From contig JAFGSO010000196.1 of the NCBI GenBank assembly GCA_016934605.1, positions 1-5,439 of the forward strand: a DNA stretch of 5,439 bases, given 5' to 3'. Position numbers and translations under genes: made by a program. Positions 1-5,439 of this stretch are shown one piece after another. The notes under the pieces are model-generated. The model made no database searches. It had not been told where the DNA came from and worked only from the letters and a program-made list of their open reading frames with translations. Every line of letters begins with the position of its first letter. Positions within the stretch are counted from its first letter, which is position 1. Source of the DNA: Calditrichota bacterium. Its GTDB lineage: Bacteria; Calditrichota; Calditrichia; RBG-13-44-9.

Positions 1-936
1 CTTTTTATCCTTTGCATTATTTTTTCTCCGGTCAGCAGCAAAGGAAATATTATTTTTCTGAAATTTGATAATCTGACCAATGTATTACGGCAGGTATCGG
101 AGATCGGGATTATTTCCGTGGGGATGACGCTGGTAATCATCACCGCCGGAATAGATCTGTCTGTAGGTTCAGTATTGGCCCTCTCTGCAACCATAACCGC
201 CTTTGGTTTGATGGACTGGCAACTGGGATTTATCATGACCATCGTGGCGGGTTTGCTGGCCGGAGCAGTTGCCGGTATTATCAACGGCGTACTGACAGCC
301 TGGGGGCATATACAATCTTTCATTGCCACTCTGGCAATGATGACTGCGGCACGGGGATTTGCCCTTTTTATTGCCGATAACAATTCACGCAATATTGGAT
401 TCGGACCCGGAGCGGCTCCGGAGAGCTTTAAAATTTTCACCAACACTTTCCTGGGAATACCAGTACCTGTCTTCATATTTTTATTGGTTACTGTAATTTT
501 TATGGTTGTTCTCAGAAAAATGAGACTCGGACGATACATTTATGCCATCGGAAGTAATGAAGAGGCAGCCCGTCTTGCCGGAATTCATGTGAAATGGATT
601 CGAACAGTCGCCTTTATGATTTCTGGTTTGCTGGCAGGTCTGGCAGGAATTATACATGCCGCCCAGCTTTATCAGGGCAATCCGAATGACGGAGTTGGAT
701 TTGAACTTGATGCCATAGCGGCGGTAGTTATCGGAGGTACCAGTCTGATGGGTGGTAAGGGAACTATGGCAGGAACCTTTGCCGGAGTATTAATTATCGG
801 ACTTTTGAGCAATATCCTGGGACTTCATGGCGTGGAAAAAGATTTTCAATTGATGTTGAAAGGTGCCATCATTGTTGCGGCTGTTTTACTGCAGGAAAGA
901 AGATGGAACATTTCCTTTCCGTTTTTGCAAAAATAA
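1..936 (+). CDS. Sugar ABC transporter inner-membrane permease, RbsC/AraH/XylH family (5' partial)
   Basis: This is the membrane-spanning subunit of a CUT2-type (ribose/arabinose/xylose/galactose) ABC importer. It forms the channel and works with a periplasmic binding protein and a duplicated ATPase not seen here. The frame is open from base 1, and codons 1-39 (including LTNVLRQVSEIGIISVG-like sequence) are typical family N-terminus. The GTG at 118 is therefore internal and the true start lies left of the window, with perhaps 10-30 residues missing. Family signatures are visible: AGIDLSVGS (codons 49-57), QSFIATLAMM, the ATPase-coupling EEAARLAG loop (codons 187-194) and ELDAIAAVVIGGTSLMGGKG (codons 235-254). 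Eight or nine hydrophobic segments are evident. The closest remembered relative is E. coli RbsC, but specificity within the family cannot be read from the permease. The neighbouring araB makes L-arabinose (AraH-like) plausible. It ends with TAA and converges on the glycosidase gene. Family assignment is secure; substrate is inference. Confidence 0.95.
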   Translation, partial: LFILCIIFSPVSSKGNIIFLKFDNLTNVLRQVSEIGIISVGMTLVIITAGIDLSVGSVLALSATITAFGLMDWQLGFIMTIVAGLLAGAVAGIINGVLTAWGHIQSFIATLAMMTAARGFALFIADNNSRNIGFGPGAAPESFKIFTNTFLGIPVPVFIFLLVTVIFMVVLRKMRLGRYIYAIGSNEEAARLAGIHVKWIRTVAFMISGLLAGLAGIIHAAQLYQGNPNDGVGFELDAIAAVVIGGTSLMGGKGTMAGTFAGVLIIGLLSNILGLHGVEKDFQLMLKGAIIVAAVLLQERRWNISFPFLQK

Positions 937-970
937 TGTTGGCCCCTAAACACGTCCGGCACTTTCGTCT

Positions 971-998
971 GGATTGTCAAAATTTATTTTGACAAACC
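971..998. repeat. Palindrome copy 1 (13-bp arms, 2-nt centre)
   Basis: The left arm is GGATTGTCAAAAT (971-983), the centre is TT, and the right arm is ATTTTGACAAACC (986-998). The arms are complementary at 12 of 13 positions, with one A/A clash at 973/996, and the inner 10 bp are perfect. It starts 34 nt after the permease stop codon. It differs from copy 3 at only two of 28 positions. No T-run follows on either strand, so a standard intrinsic terminator is not supported. A repressor or activator operator, or an mRNA 3'-end stabilising hairpin, is possible. Confidence 0.85.
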
Positions 999-1039
999 GA
1001 CAAGTCAGCCCATCCCGCAGAACAAGCTTATCAGATTCA

Positions 1040-1067
1040 TGTATATCAAAATAAATTTTGCTATACC
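1040..1067. repeat. Palindrome copy 2 (diverged member of the same family)
   Basis: The core arms are GTATATCAAAAT (1041-1052) and ATTTTGCTATAC (1055-1066) around an AA centre. They are complementary at 11 of 12 positions, with one clash at 1046/1061. The CAAAAT/ATTTTG core is shared with copies 1 and 3. Against the consensus arm GGTTTGTCAAAAT, two positions (4 and 6 of the arm) are changed in both arms in matching fashion, so symmetry is kept while sequence diverges. Read on the other strand its centre is TT, like the other two copies. Confidence 0.75.
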
Positions 1068-1115
1068 CGATTCAGATTACCCTCACTAATCACACCTTAC
1101 TGTTGTACTGGCCAC

Positions 1116-1145
1116 TGGTTTATCAAAATTTATTTTGACAAACCA
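1116..1145. repeat. Palindrome copy 3 (14-bp arms), immediately after the glycosidase stop codon
   Basis: The left arm is TGGTTTATCAAAAT (1116-1129), the centre is TT, and the right arm is ATTTTGACAAACCA (1132-1145). The arms are complementary at 13 of 14 positions, and the one exception (A1121 against C1140) becomes a G-U wobble in the minus-strand transcript. It begins three nucleotides past the glycosidase TAA. It would therefore form a hairpin at the very 3' end of that message and could act in termination or RNA stabilisation, although no U-run follows. It is nearly identical to copy 1. Confidence 0.85.
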
Positions 1146-1148
1146 ATT

Positions 1149-4100
1149 TTATTCCACCCTCAGGTAAATCGGTTGAGTGATACCTCCTCCGCCGAAGACA
1201 TCCACTACCTGCAGAACAATCAAGTTGTTTTCTCCATACTTCAAATGTTTTGTTATATCGGTTTCCGTTTTGGTAAGATACACTGTTTGCTCATGCTCTG
1301 TGAAACTTCCGTAAAAAGCAGCAGCTTTACCGTTAATCCACAACCGATAAGCATCATCGACACCTTCAGCAACCAGATACACTCTCCCCTTTTTCCATTC
1401 CATTGGAATCATGACGCTTTTCCGGTACCAGGCCATACCGTCATAAGAGTAACCCTGATTTTCCCACATTCTGCCTGCCTGAAGAGTGTCCCAATTGCTG
1501 ACTTCTAGACCGGTACCAGCCCAGTTTAATTTCTCCCCCACCCGGTCAGGATCTGTTTTGAAATACCAGTCCTCCTGAAGCATGACAATACTATTGGTTC
1601 GAGGTACAGCAAATCTCTCGATTTCTTCAACGCTGATCGAAGTAACGGGAAAATCCCTTTCTCCGGTAGGTTTCCAGTTGTTCTGCCAGGTAATCAGTTC
1701 ACCGAGCAGCCATTGTCCGGCTTCAGCACTGTGATCCAGCGAACTGGCGACAAGTAAACCCTTCCCAACCTTTGTGGCAAAAAGCTGATCATGTATCTGA
1801 ATAGTCTCCCGACCGTGGATTTCAAATAGCCGGATCAAGGGATCCACCCTGGAGTGAATACCAAGTTCTTCCACCGGAATTACCTCACTTTTGGTATGAG
1901 TGAGATCGAACATTTGGAGTTTCAGCAGCCTGTCCCGATTTTCAGGCGATAGGGGACCTGCCGGTGGTACAAAAACAGCATCAGCCCAGTACATATTGCG
2001 TTCTCCTCCCAAAGCTCCCGGCCAGCGGCTGGTAAGAATGAAAACTCTACCACCATCCACCATGAATTGTACTATATTTTCAGTCAGTACTGTGGAAACA
2101 ATCACTGCTTTTAGTGAAACACTATTAATTTTATCTTCTTTAATTTCAACAGCATTGGGCCATTCTGCGAAGATACCATTCAGATCTGAATACCCTCCCT
2201 GCAAAATATATACAGCGACATTCTTTTTCAGCTGAAGGCCCCACTCTTCCGTCCAGAATTTTAATTCCGGAGCCAGATGTATGATTGAATTATGATTTTT
2301 TCTGCTCGAAACCTGCTCGGCTGTGACCGGAGCTGTGGTTGCACCGCTCAACCATTCCCAATCACTGGCAGTCCAGCGAGGACGTCCGATAAAATCGTGA
2401 AGGCCACTGGGGCAGTTGGGAACATCTCTGCCCAGATATACAGTCCAGCCAGCATATCGCGGATCAGCATAGAGTAACTGTATCTGAAATTTCCGAAAAA
2501 GACGCGAATATTCATAACTCTGGGGTAAAAGATAATCGCGGATAATATCCATGTTGTCGGGCAGTAAAGGCTGATACCGTTCTCTGAGCTCCCTTTCAAT
2601 TGCAATACACGATTCGAAGGCACTGGGAAACCAGTAAGGTTTCTCGGTTTTAAATTCCATTAATGATTTGGTATCCGGCCACATACTTCCCGCCATGGAT
2701 TCACCAATGATGTATGGTTTTATCGGTTTTTCATCCAACCGAGAGGGAAGATCTATTAACATGTGACGTGCCCAGCGGTCGTTATTCCAATAATTGTCTT
2801 CTCCATACCAGTCAGTCAGTTTTTCATTGCTCAACCAGAACCAGGAACTGTTATCCTGTACCGGCGTATCGGTCATCTCTTTGGCTATTTCAACCAGTTC
2901 ACCCATTACATTCTGGTTTTTTACTCCCGCCTCTACTGATATGGAGCGAAGAATGATAGAGGGATGATTTCGGTCCCTCCTGAAAAAGGAGGGAAAAAGC
3001 CTCCGGTATTCAGGAAGTTCTTTCTCGGTGAATTCATTGTGCCAGGTGGGATATGCCTCCCAGATGAGCATCCCTGTTTCGTCCGCCAGATCGTAAAAAT
3101 AATCGGGCATATTCATCAAACAAATTGTTTCGGCATTAAATCCGAGACTTCTGTAGTATTCAAATTCTGATCTCAGAAGATCCGATGGCGGGGCAGGGCT
3201 GACGATTCCGGGATAGTAGCCCCAGTTCAGAACACTGCGTATATTCAATTTCTTTCCATTTAACAGAACGGTACTGCCCTCAATCCGTATGTCCCTGAAT
3301 GCAAATGTCTGATTTACTTTTTCGATTGGCTGGTCAGGATTCTCTCCATAGAATTCTATTTCCAGCTGATATAAAACAGGATTTTCCGGACTCCAGAGTT
3401 TATATTTTTCAATCTGTCCTGAATAAAACAGGGTCGTATTGTGGAGCGGAGAAGAATCTGGTTGATGAATTGTCAGGAAGGGTTCGATATTCTCCGATGA
3501 TCTATCAGATGGATATCCTCTAATATCGATTTTCGGCAATTTCCAGTTTTTCTGCCACTCTTTTTCGACCTGAATCTCAACCCGGAAATCACCATTTTTA
3601 TTATTTGTTTTGACCCAGATCCCATCAGGAATCAAGGATGCCGGATGTCCGGTATAACATCTCACCTCCTGCCAGATACCACCATGATGAGGTGCAATAA
3701 CGCTCAGGAATCCCTGGGTAATGTGTCCGGGAAGCTCGTCCACAAAAATGAGCAGATCATTTTTGCCCGTCCGGACGGCTATAGACGCATCAACTCGCCA
3801 GCGGGCATAGTCTCCTACGTGACCGCCAAGCCATTTCCCATTCAGCCAGATTCCAGCAGCTGTGGCAACTGCATCAAATTCGATCCAGATTTTCTGTTTG
3901 CCATCCAACCAGGAATCAGGAAAGATTACATCACGACGGTACCATCCCGCCTTGTTGTAATCTATGGAGAGTATCTGTTCCCAGGCAGACGGGACTGTTA
4001 CTTGGATCCAGGTGGTAGGATCCGGCAGGAAATTCTCCGGTTGTTTACGTACAGTGGGTGGAATAACTTCTTCCGGAGCAGGACTGAATTCCGGCGGATC

Positions 4101-4313
4101 GAAGGAACCACTACTGGGAGAGAAATCAGATACCAGCGGTTCTGTGGGGGCAAATTGCCATTCTCCTGAAAGGGAAATTGCCTGTGGTCGTTCATAAGCA
4201 TACAGATTTGGTAATAAATATGAGATCAGCAAACCTAAAATTATTCCGAAAAATAGCGTTCTTAAATAACATGATAATTGTTTCATAACTTTACTTTGCA
4301 CATTTTTTGTCAT
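1149..4313 (-). CDS. Secreted/membrane-anchored glycoside hydrolase family 2-type enzyme, multidomain
   Basis: This is a 1054-residue exo-glycosidase-like protein. Residues 1-39 form a signal peptide or anchor: basic K4, K8, K11 and R18, then a hydrophobic stretch at ~19-34, with possible cleavage after LYA39. Next come a GH2 N-terminal sugar-binding jelly-roll (~44-220, with AGWYRRDVIFP and AGIWLNGKWLGGH), an immunoglobulin-like sandwich (~225-342) and a TIM barrel (~343-650). After these are a Rossmann/glutamine-amidotransferase-like domain (~695-870) and a second GH2N-like jelly-roll (~905-1054, with MAWYRKSVMIP and YRLWINGKAA). Probable catalytic residues are E461 (acid/base, after RDRNHPSIIL) and E538 (nucleophile, in KPYIIGES). 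The usual W-S-x-x-N-E is R-S-I-S-V-E here, so both the Trp and the clan-conserved Asn are replaced. The ATG at 4313 is preferred over M10 because AAAGGA precedes it by 9 nt. Clustering with araB suggests an arabinose- or other pentose-releasing activity (inference); beta-galactosidase-like activity is the main alternative. Confidence 0.92.
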   Translation of the reverse strand: MTKNVQSKVMKQLSCYLRTLFFGIILGLLISYLLPNLYAYERPQAISLSGEWQFAPTEPLVSDFSPSSGSFDPPEFSPAPEEVIPPTVRKQPENFLPDPTTWIQVTVPSAWEQILSIDYNKAGWYRRDVIFPDSWLDGKQKIWIEFDAVATAAGIWLNGKWLGGHVGDYARWRVDASIAVRTGKNDLLIFVDELPGHITQGFLSVIAPHHGGIWQEVRCYTGHPASLIPDGIWVKTNNKNGDFRVEIQVEKEWQKNWKLPKIDIRGYPSDRSSENIEPFLTIHQPDSSPLHNTTLFYSGQIEKYKLWSPENPVLYQLEIEFYGENPDQPIEKVNQTFAFRDIRIEGSTVLLNGKKLNIRSVLNWGYYPGIVSPAPPSDLLRSEFEYYRSLGFNAETICLMNMPDYFYDLADETGMLIWEAYPTWHNEFTEKELPEYRRLFPSFFRRDRNHPSIILRSISVEAGVKNQNVMGELVEIAKEMTDTPVQDNSSWFWLSNEKLTDWYGEDNYWNNDRWARHMLIDLPSRLDEKPIKPYIIGESMAGSMWPDTKSLMEFKTEKPYWFPSAFESCIAIERELRERYQPLLPDNMDIIRDYLLPQSYEYSRLFRKFQIQLLYADPRYAGWTVYLGRDVPNCPSGLHDFIGRPRWTASDWEWLSGATTAPVTAEQVSSRKNHNSIIHLAPELKFWTEEWGLQLKKNVAVYILQGGYSDLNGIFAEWPNAVEIKEDKINSVSLKAVIVSTVLTENIVQFMVDGGRVFILTSRWPGALGGERNMYWADAVFVPPAGPLSPENRDRLLKLQMFDLTHTKSEVIPVEELGIHSRVDPLIRLFEIHGRETIQIHDQLFATKVGKGLLVASSLDHSAEAGQWLLGELITWQNNWKPTGERDFPVTSISVEEIERFAVPRTNSIVMLQEDWYFKTDPDRVGEKLNWAGTGLEVSNWDTLQAGRMWENQGYSYDGMAWYRKSVMIPMEWKKGRVYLVAEGVDDAYRLWINGKAAAFYGSFTEHEQTVYLTKTETDITKHLKYGENNLIVLQVVDVFGGGGITQPIYLRVE

Positions 4314-4382
4314 TTGAAATGATCCTTTTGAGAGTGAGATGTTTGTAATTAGGATAAAAATTTTATTCTGATAGATTTATTT
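4314..4382 (-). other. araB-glycosidase intergenic gap with an AT-rich inverted repeat
   Basis: This 69-bp gap separates the araB stop from the glycosidase start on the same strand. Besides the ribosome binding site it holds an imperfect palindrome at 4351-4369 (ATAAAA-A-TTTTAT core, 8 of 9 outer pairs). No convincing -35/-10 pair was found. The short gap and shared direction favour co-transcription of araB and the glycosidase, but a weak internal promoter in this AT-rich stretch cannot be excluded. Confidence 0.5.
4323..4328 (-). promoter_or_regulatory. Ribosome binding site of the glycosidase gene
   Basis: The minus strand reads AAAGGA here, 9 nt before the ATG at 4311-4313. This decides the start: the alternative in-frame ATG ten codons in (4284-4286) is preceded only by a weaker AAAG-type stretch. 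The upstream start also supplies extra lysines to the n-region of the signal peptide. Confidence 0.7.
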
Positions 4383-5439
4383 TCAAACGCTTCGCTTGAT
4401 TTCCAGTAACTCTTTCATGAGGGGAAACAATTCCTTGCGGGTACCGGATATTCCGAACGAATCATGAACATCCTTGTACAGTTTATAAATTCTATGATAA
4501 ATCTGATGTTCTTCTTTTTGCGGCAGGTATGTCTTTTCTTTTATTCGGCATACTCGTTTCTGAATATCCTGAACCGATTGAAATCCAGGATCATTTTTAT
4601 AGGCAACCAGTCCTCCGAAAATAGCCGCTCCCAGCGCAACTGTTTGGGGGCTTGCGGTAACTTCCATGGGACGGTTCAGAATGTCGGCATAAATCTGCAT
4701 GACCAGGGGATTTTTCTCGGCGATTCCTCCGCAATTTATCACTTTTGATATCACAATACCATGATTTTCCATTTGTTCAATGATGCGCCGTGCTCCAAAA
4801 GCAGTCGCTTCAATTAAGGTCCGGTAAATCTCATAATCCTCCGTCAGCAGAGTCTGTCCGATGATAAGCCCGGTCAGATTTGGATCAGTTAAAATATTGC
4901 GGTTTCCATTGTTCCAGTCCAGAGCCAGCAATCCGGTCTGTCCTGCAGATAACTTTGATGCTTTATTGCTCAAAACCGTGTGATATTCTTCGCCTTTCTG
5001 CAAAACTCGGCTGACCCACCAGTGAAAGATATCGCCGACAGCTGATTGCCCGGCTTCAATTCCGATATACCCCGGAAGTACAGAACCCTCCACAATACCG
5101 GCCACGCCGGGAATATCCTGTAAATTTTTCCTGTCAGGATACACCATGATATCACAGGTGGATGTTCCCATGATTTTAACCAGTATATTTTCGCCGACAC
5201 CGGCACCTACCGCACCCAGATGGGCATCCAGTGCGCCAACTGCTACTGGAATGCCGGCCTTTAAGCCAAGTTTATCCGACCATTCTCCATCCAGCATACC
5301 GGCAGTTTGGTCACTGGTATGAGCTGTGGAATAAAGACGCATTCTCATATCCGCCATTTCCGGTGCCAGCCGTCCCAGAAAATCTTCATCCGGAAGTCCT
5401 CCCCATTGCTGATTATACATAGCTTTATGTCCGGCCGCA
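4383..5439 (-). CDS. araB: L-ribulokinase AraB, FGGY carbohydrate kinase (5' partial, C-terminal ~351 residues)
   Basis: AraB phosphorylates L-ribulose to L-ribulose-5-phosphate with ATP in the cytoplasm, the second step of L-arabinose breakdown. The frame stays open to the right edge. Codons before the ATG at 5418-5420 read AAGHKA, which leads into MYNQQWGGLP and matches the AraB pattern AAGHK...WGGLP, so that ATG is internal. About 210 N-terminal residues of a ~560-residue protein are missing. What remains is the end of the FGGY N-domain and the whole C-domain. Visible are the catalytic-base aspartate in GALDAHLGAVGAG (Asp codon 5226-5228), the AraB-typical MGTSTCD (5151-5171), GIEAGQSAVGD, LDWNNGNR, ATAFGAR, NCGGIAEKNPLVMQIYADIL and ALGAAIFGG. 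GTSTCD and EAGQS separate ribulokinases from xylulokinases and glycerol kinases. The sequence is intact with no frameshift. It lies upstream of the glycosidase on the same strand, probably in one operon. Confidence 0.95.
   Translation of the reverse strand, partial: AAGHKAMYNQQWGGLPDEDFLGRLAPEMADMRMRLYSTAHTSDQTAGMLDGEWSDKLGLKAGIPVAVGALDAHLGAVGAGVGENILVKIMGTSTCDIMVYPDRKNLQDIPGVAGIVEGSVLPGYIGIEAGQSAVGDIFHWWVSRVLQKGEEYHTVLSNKASKLSAGQTGLLALDWNNGNRNILTDPNLTGLIIGQTLLTEDYEIYRTLIEATAFGARRIIEQMENHGIVISKVINCGGIAEKNPLVMQIYADILNRPMEVTASPQTVALGAAIFGGLVAYKNDPGFQSVQDIQKRVCRIKEKTYLPQKEEHQIYHRIYKLYKDVHDSFGISGTRKELFPLMKELLEIKRSV

Larger units (their letters stand above)
937..1148. other. 212-bp spacer between convergent genes with a cluster of three palindromes
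   Basis: This spacer separates the 3' ends of the permease (+) and the glycosidase (-). It contains no credible open reading frame on either strand and no classic GC-rich hairpin followed by a T-run. Its only clear structure is three related inverted repeats, centred near 984, 1053 and 1130 and so spaced about 69 and 77 bp apart. They are listed separately. No tRNA or other recognisable RNA was seen. Confidence 0.8.

Noticed and set aside
118..120. GTG as the start codon of the permease
   Set aside because: The frame is open back to base 1 and those 39 codons look like normal permease N-terminal sequence, so the GTG is an internal valine.
1039..1089. 16-codon open frame in the convergent spacer
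   Set aside because: It has no ribosome binding site, and it overlaps palindrome copy 2; chance ORF.
989..1140. TTGACA hexamers in the palindromes (989-994, 1135-1140) as -35 promoter boxes
   Set aside because: TTGACA arises from the palindrome itself. No TATAAT-like hexamer lies 16-18 bp further on, in either direction checked.
971..1145. A 175-bp MITE or other small mobile element bounded by palindromes 1 and 3
   Set aside because: The flanks outside 971 and 1145 show no matching target-site duplication, and the third palindrome inside is not explained; kept only as an alternative under the cluster finding.
1704..2231. A functional glutamine amidotransferase in the glycosidase
   Set aside because: The fold resemblance is visible but no nucleophilic Cys elbow or Cys-His-Glu triad can be seen, so only a structural domain is claimed.
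3645..4169. 174-codon open frame on the + strand inside the glycosidase gene
   Set aside because: It lies wholly antisense to a clearly conserved GH2 coding region, has no recognisable domain and reads as a shadow frame. The same applies to the other frames opposite the glycosidase and araB.
5418..5420. ATG as the start codon of the kinase
   Set aside because: The frame continues to the window edge and the preceding codons give AAGHKA, a conserved AraB segment; the gene is simply cut by the window.

Overview
The window is a piece of a bacterial L-arabinose/pentose utilisation locus. It holds three protein-coding genes and one short intergenic region. GC content looks moderate, roughly mid-40s by eye. 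The exported multidomain glycosidase and the AAAGGA-type ribosome binding site fit a free-living, polysaccharide-degrading bacterium. The sequence does not let me name a phylum.

Layout: (1) Positions 1-936, + strand, hold the C-terminal ~311 residues of an RbsC/AraH/XylH-type sugar ABC transporter permease whose start lies to the left of the window. (2) Positions 937-1148 are a 212-bp spacer between convergent genes. It carries three related near-perfect palindromes with the shared core CAAAAT-WW-ATTTTG. (3) Positions 1149-4313, - strand, hold an intact 1054-residue secreted or membrane-anchored glycoside hydrolase of the GH2 type. It has a C-terminal second jelly-roll, a Rossmann/glutamine-amidotransferase-like domain and an atypical acid/base motif. 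(4) Positions 4314-4382 are a 69-bp gap holding the glycosidase ribosome binding site. (5) Positions 4383 to the right edge, - strand, hold the C-terminal ~351 residues of L-ribulokinase AraB, cut by the window edge.

How the parts may work together (inference): the GH2 enzyme would release a pentose, plausibly L-arabinose, from a glycan outside the cytoplasm. The ABC permease, with an ATPase and binding protein presumably encoded to the left, would import it. AraB would phosphorylate L-ribulose, made from L-arabinose by an isomerase not in the window. araB and the GH2 gene share a strand and lie close together, so they probably form one transcription unit, while the permease belongs to an operon converging on it.

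I found no RNA genes, CRISPR arrays, insertion sequences or phage features. The parts most worth a second look are the palindrome cluster and the altered catalytic signature of the GH2 enzyme.
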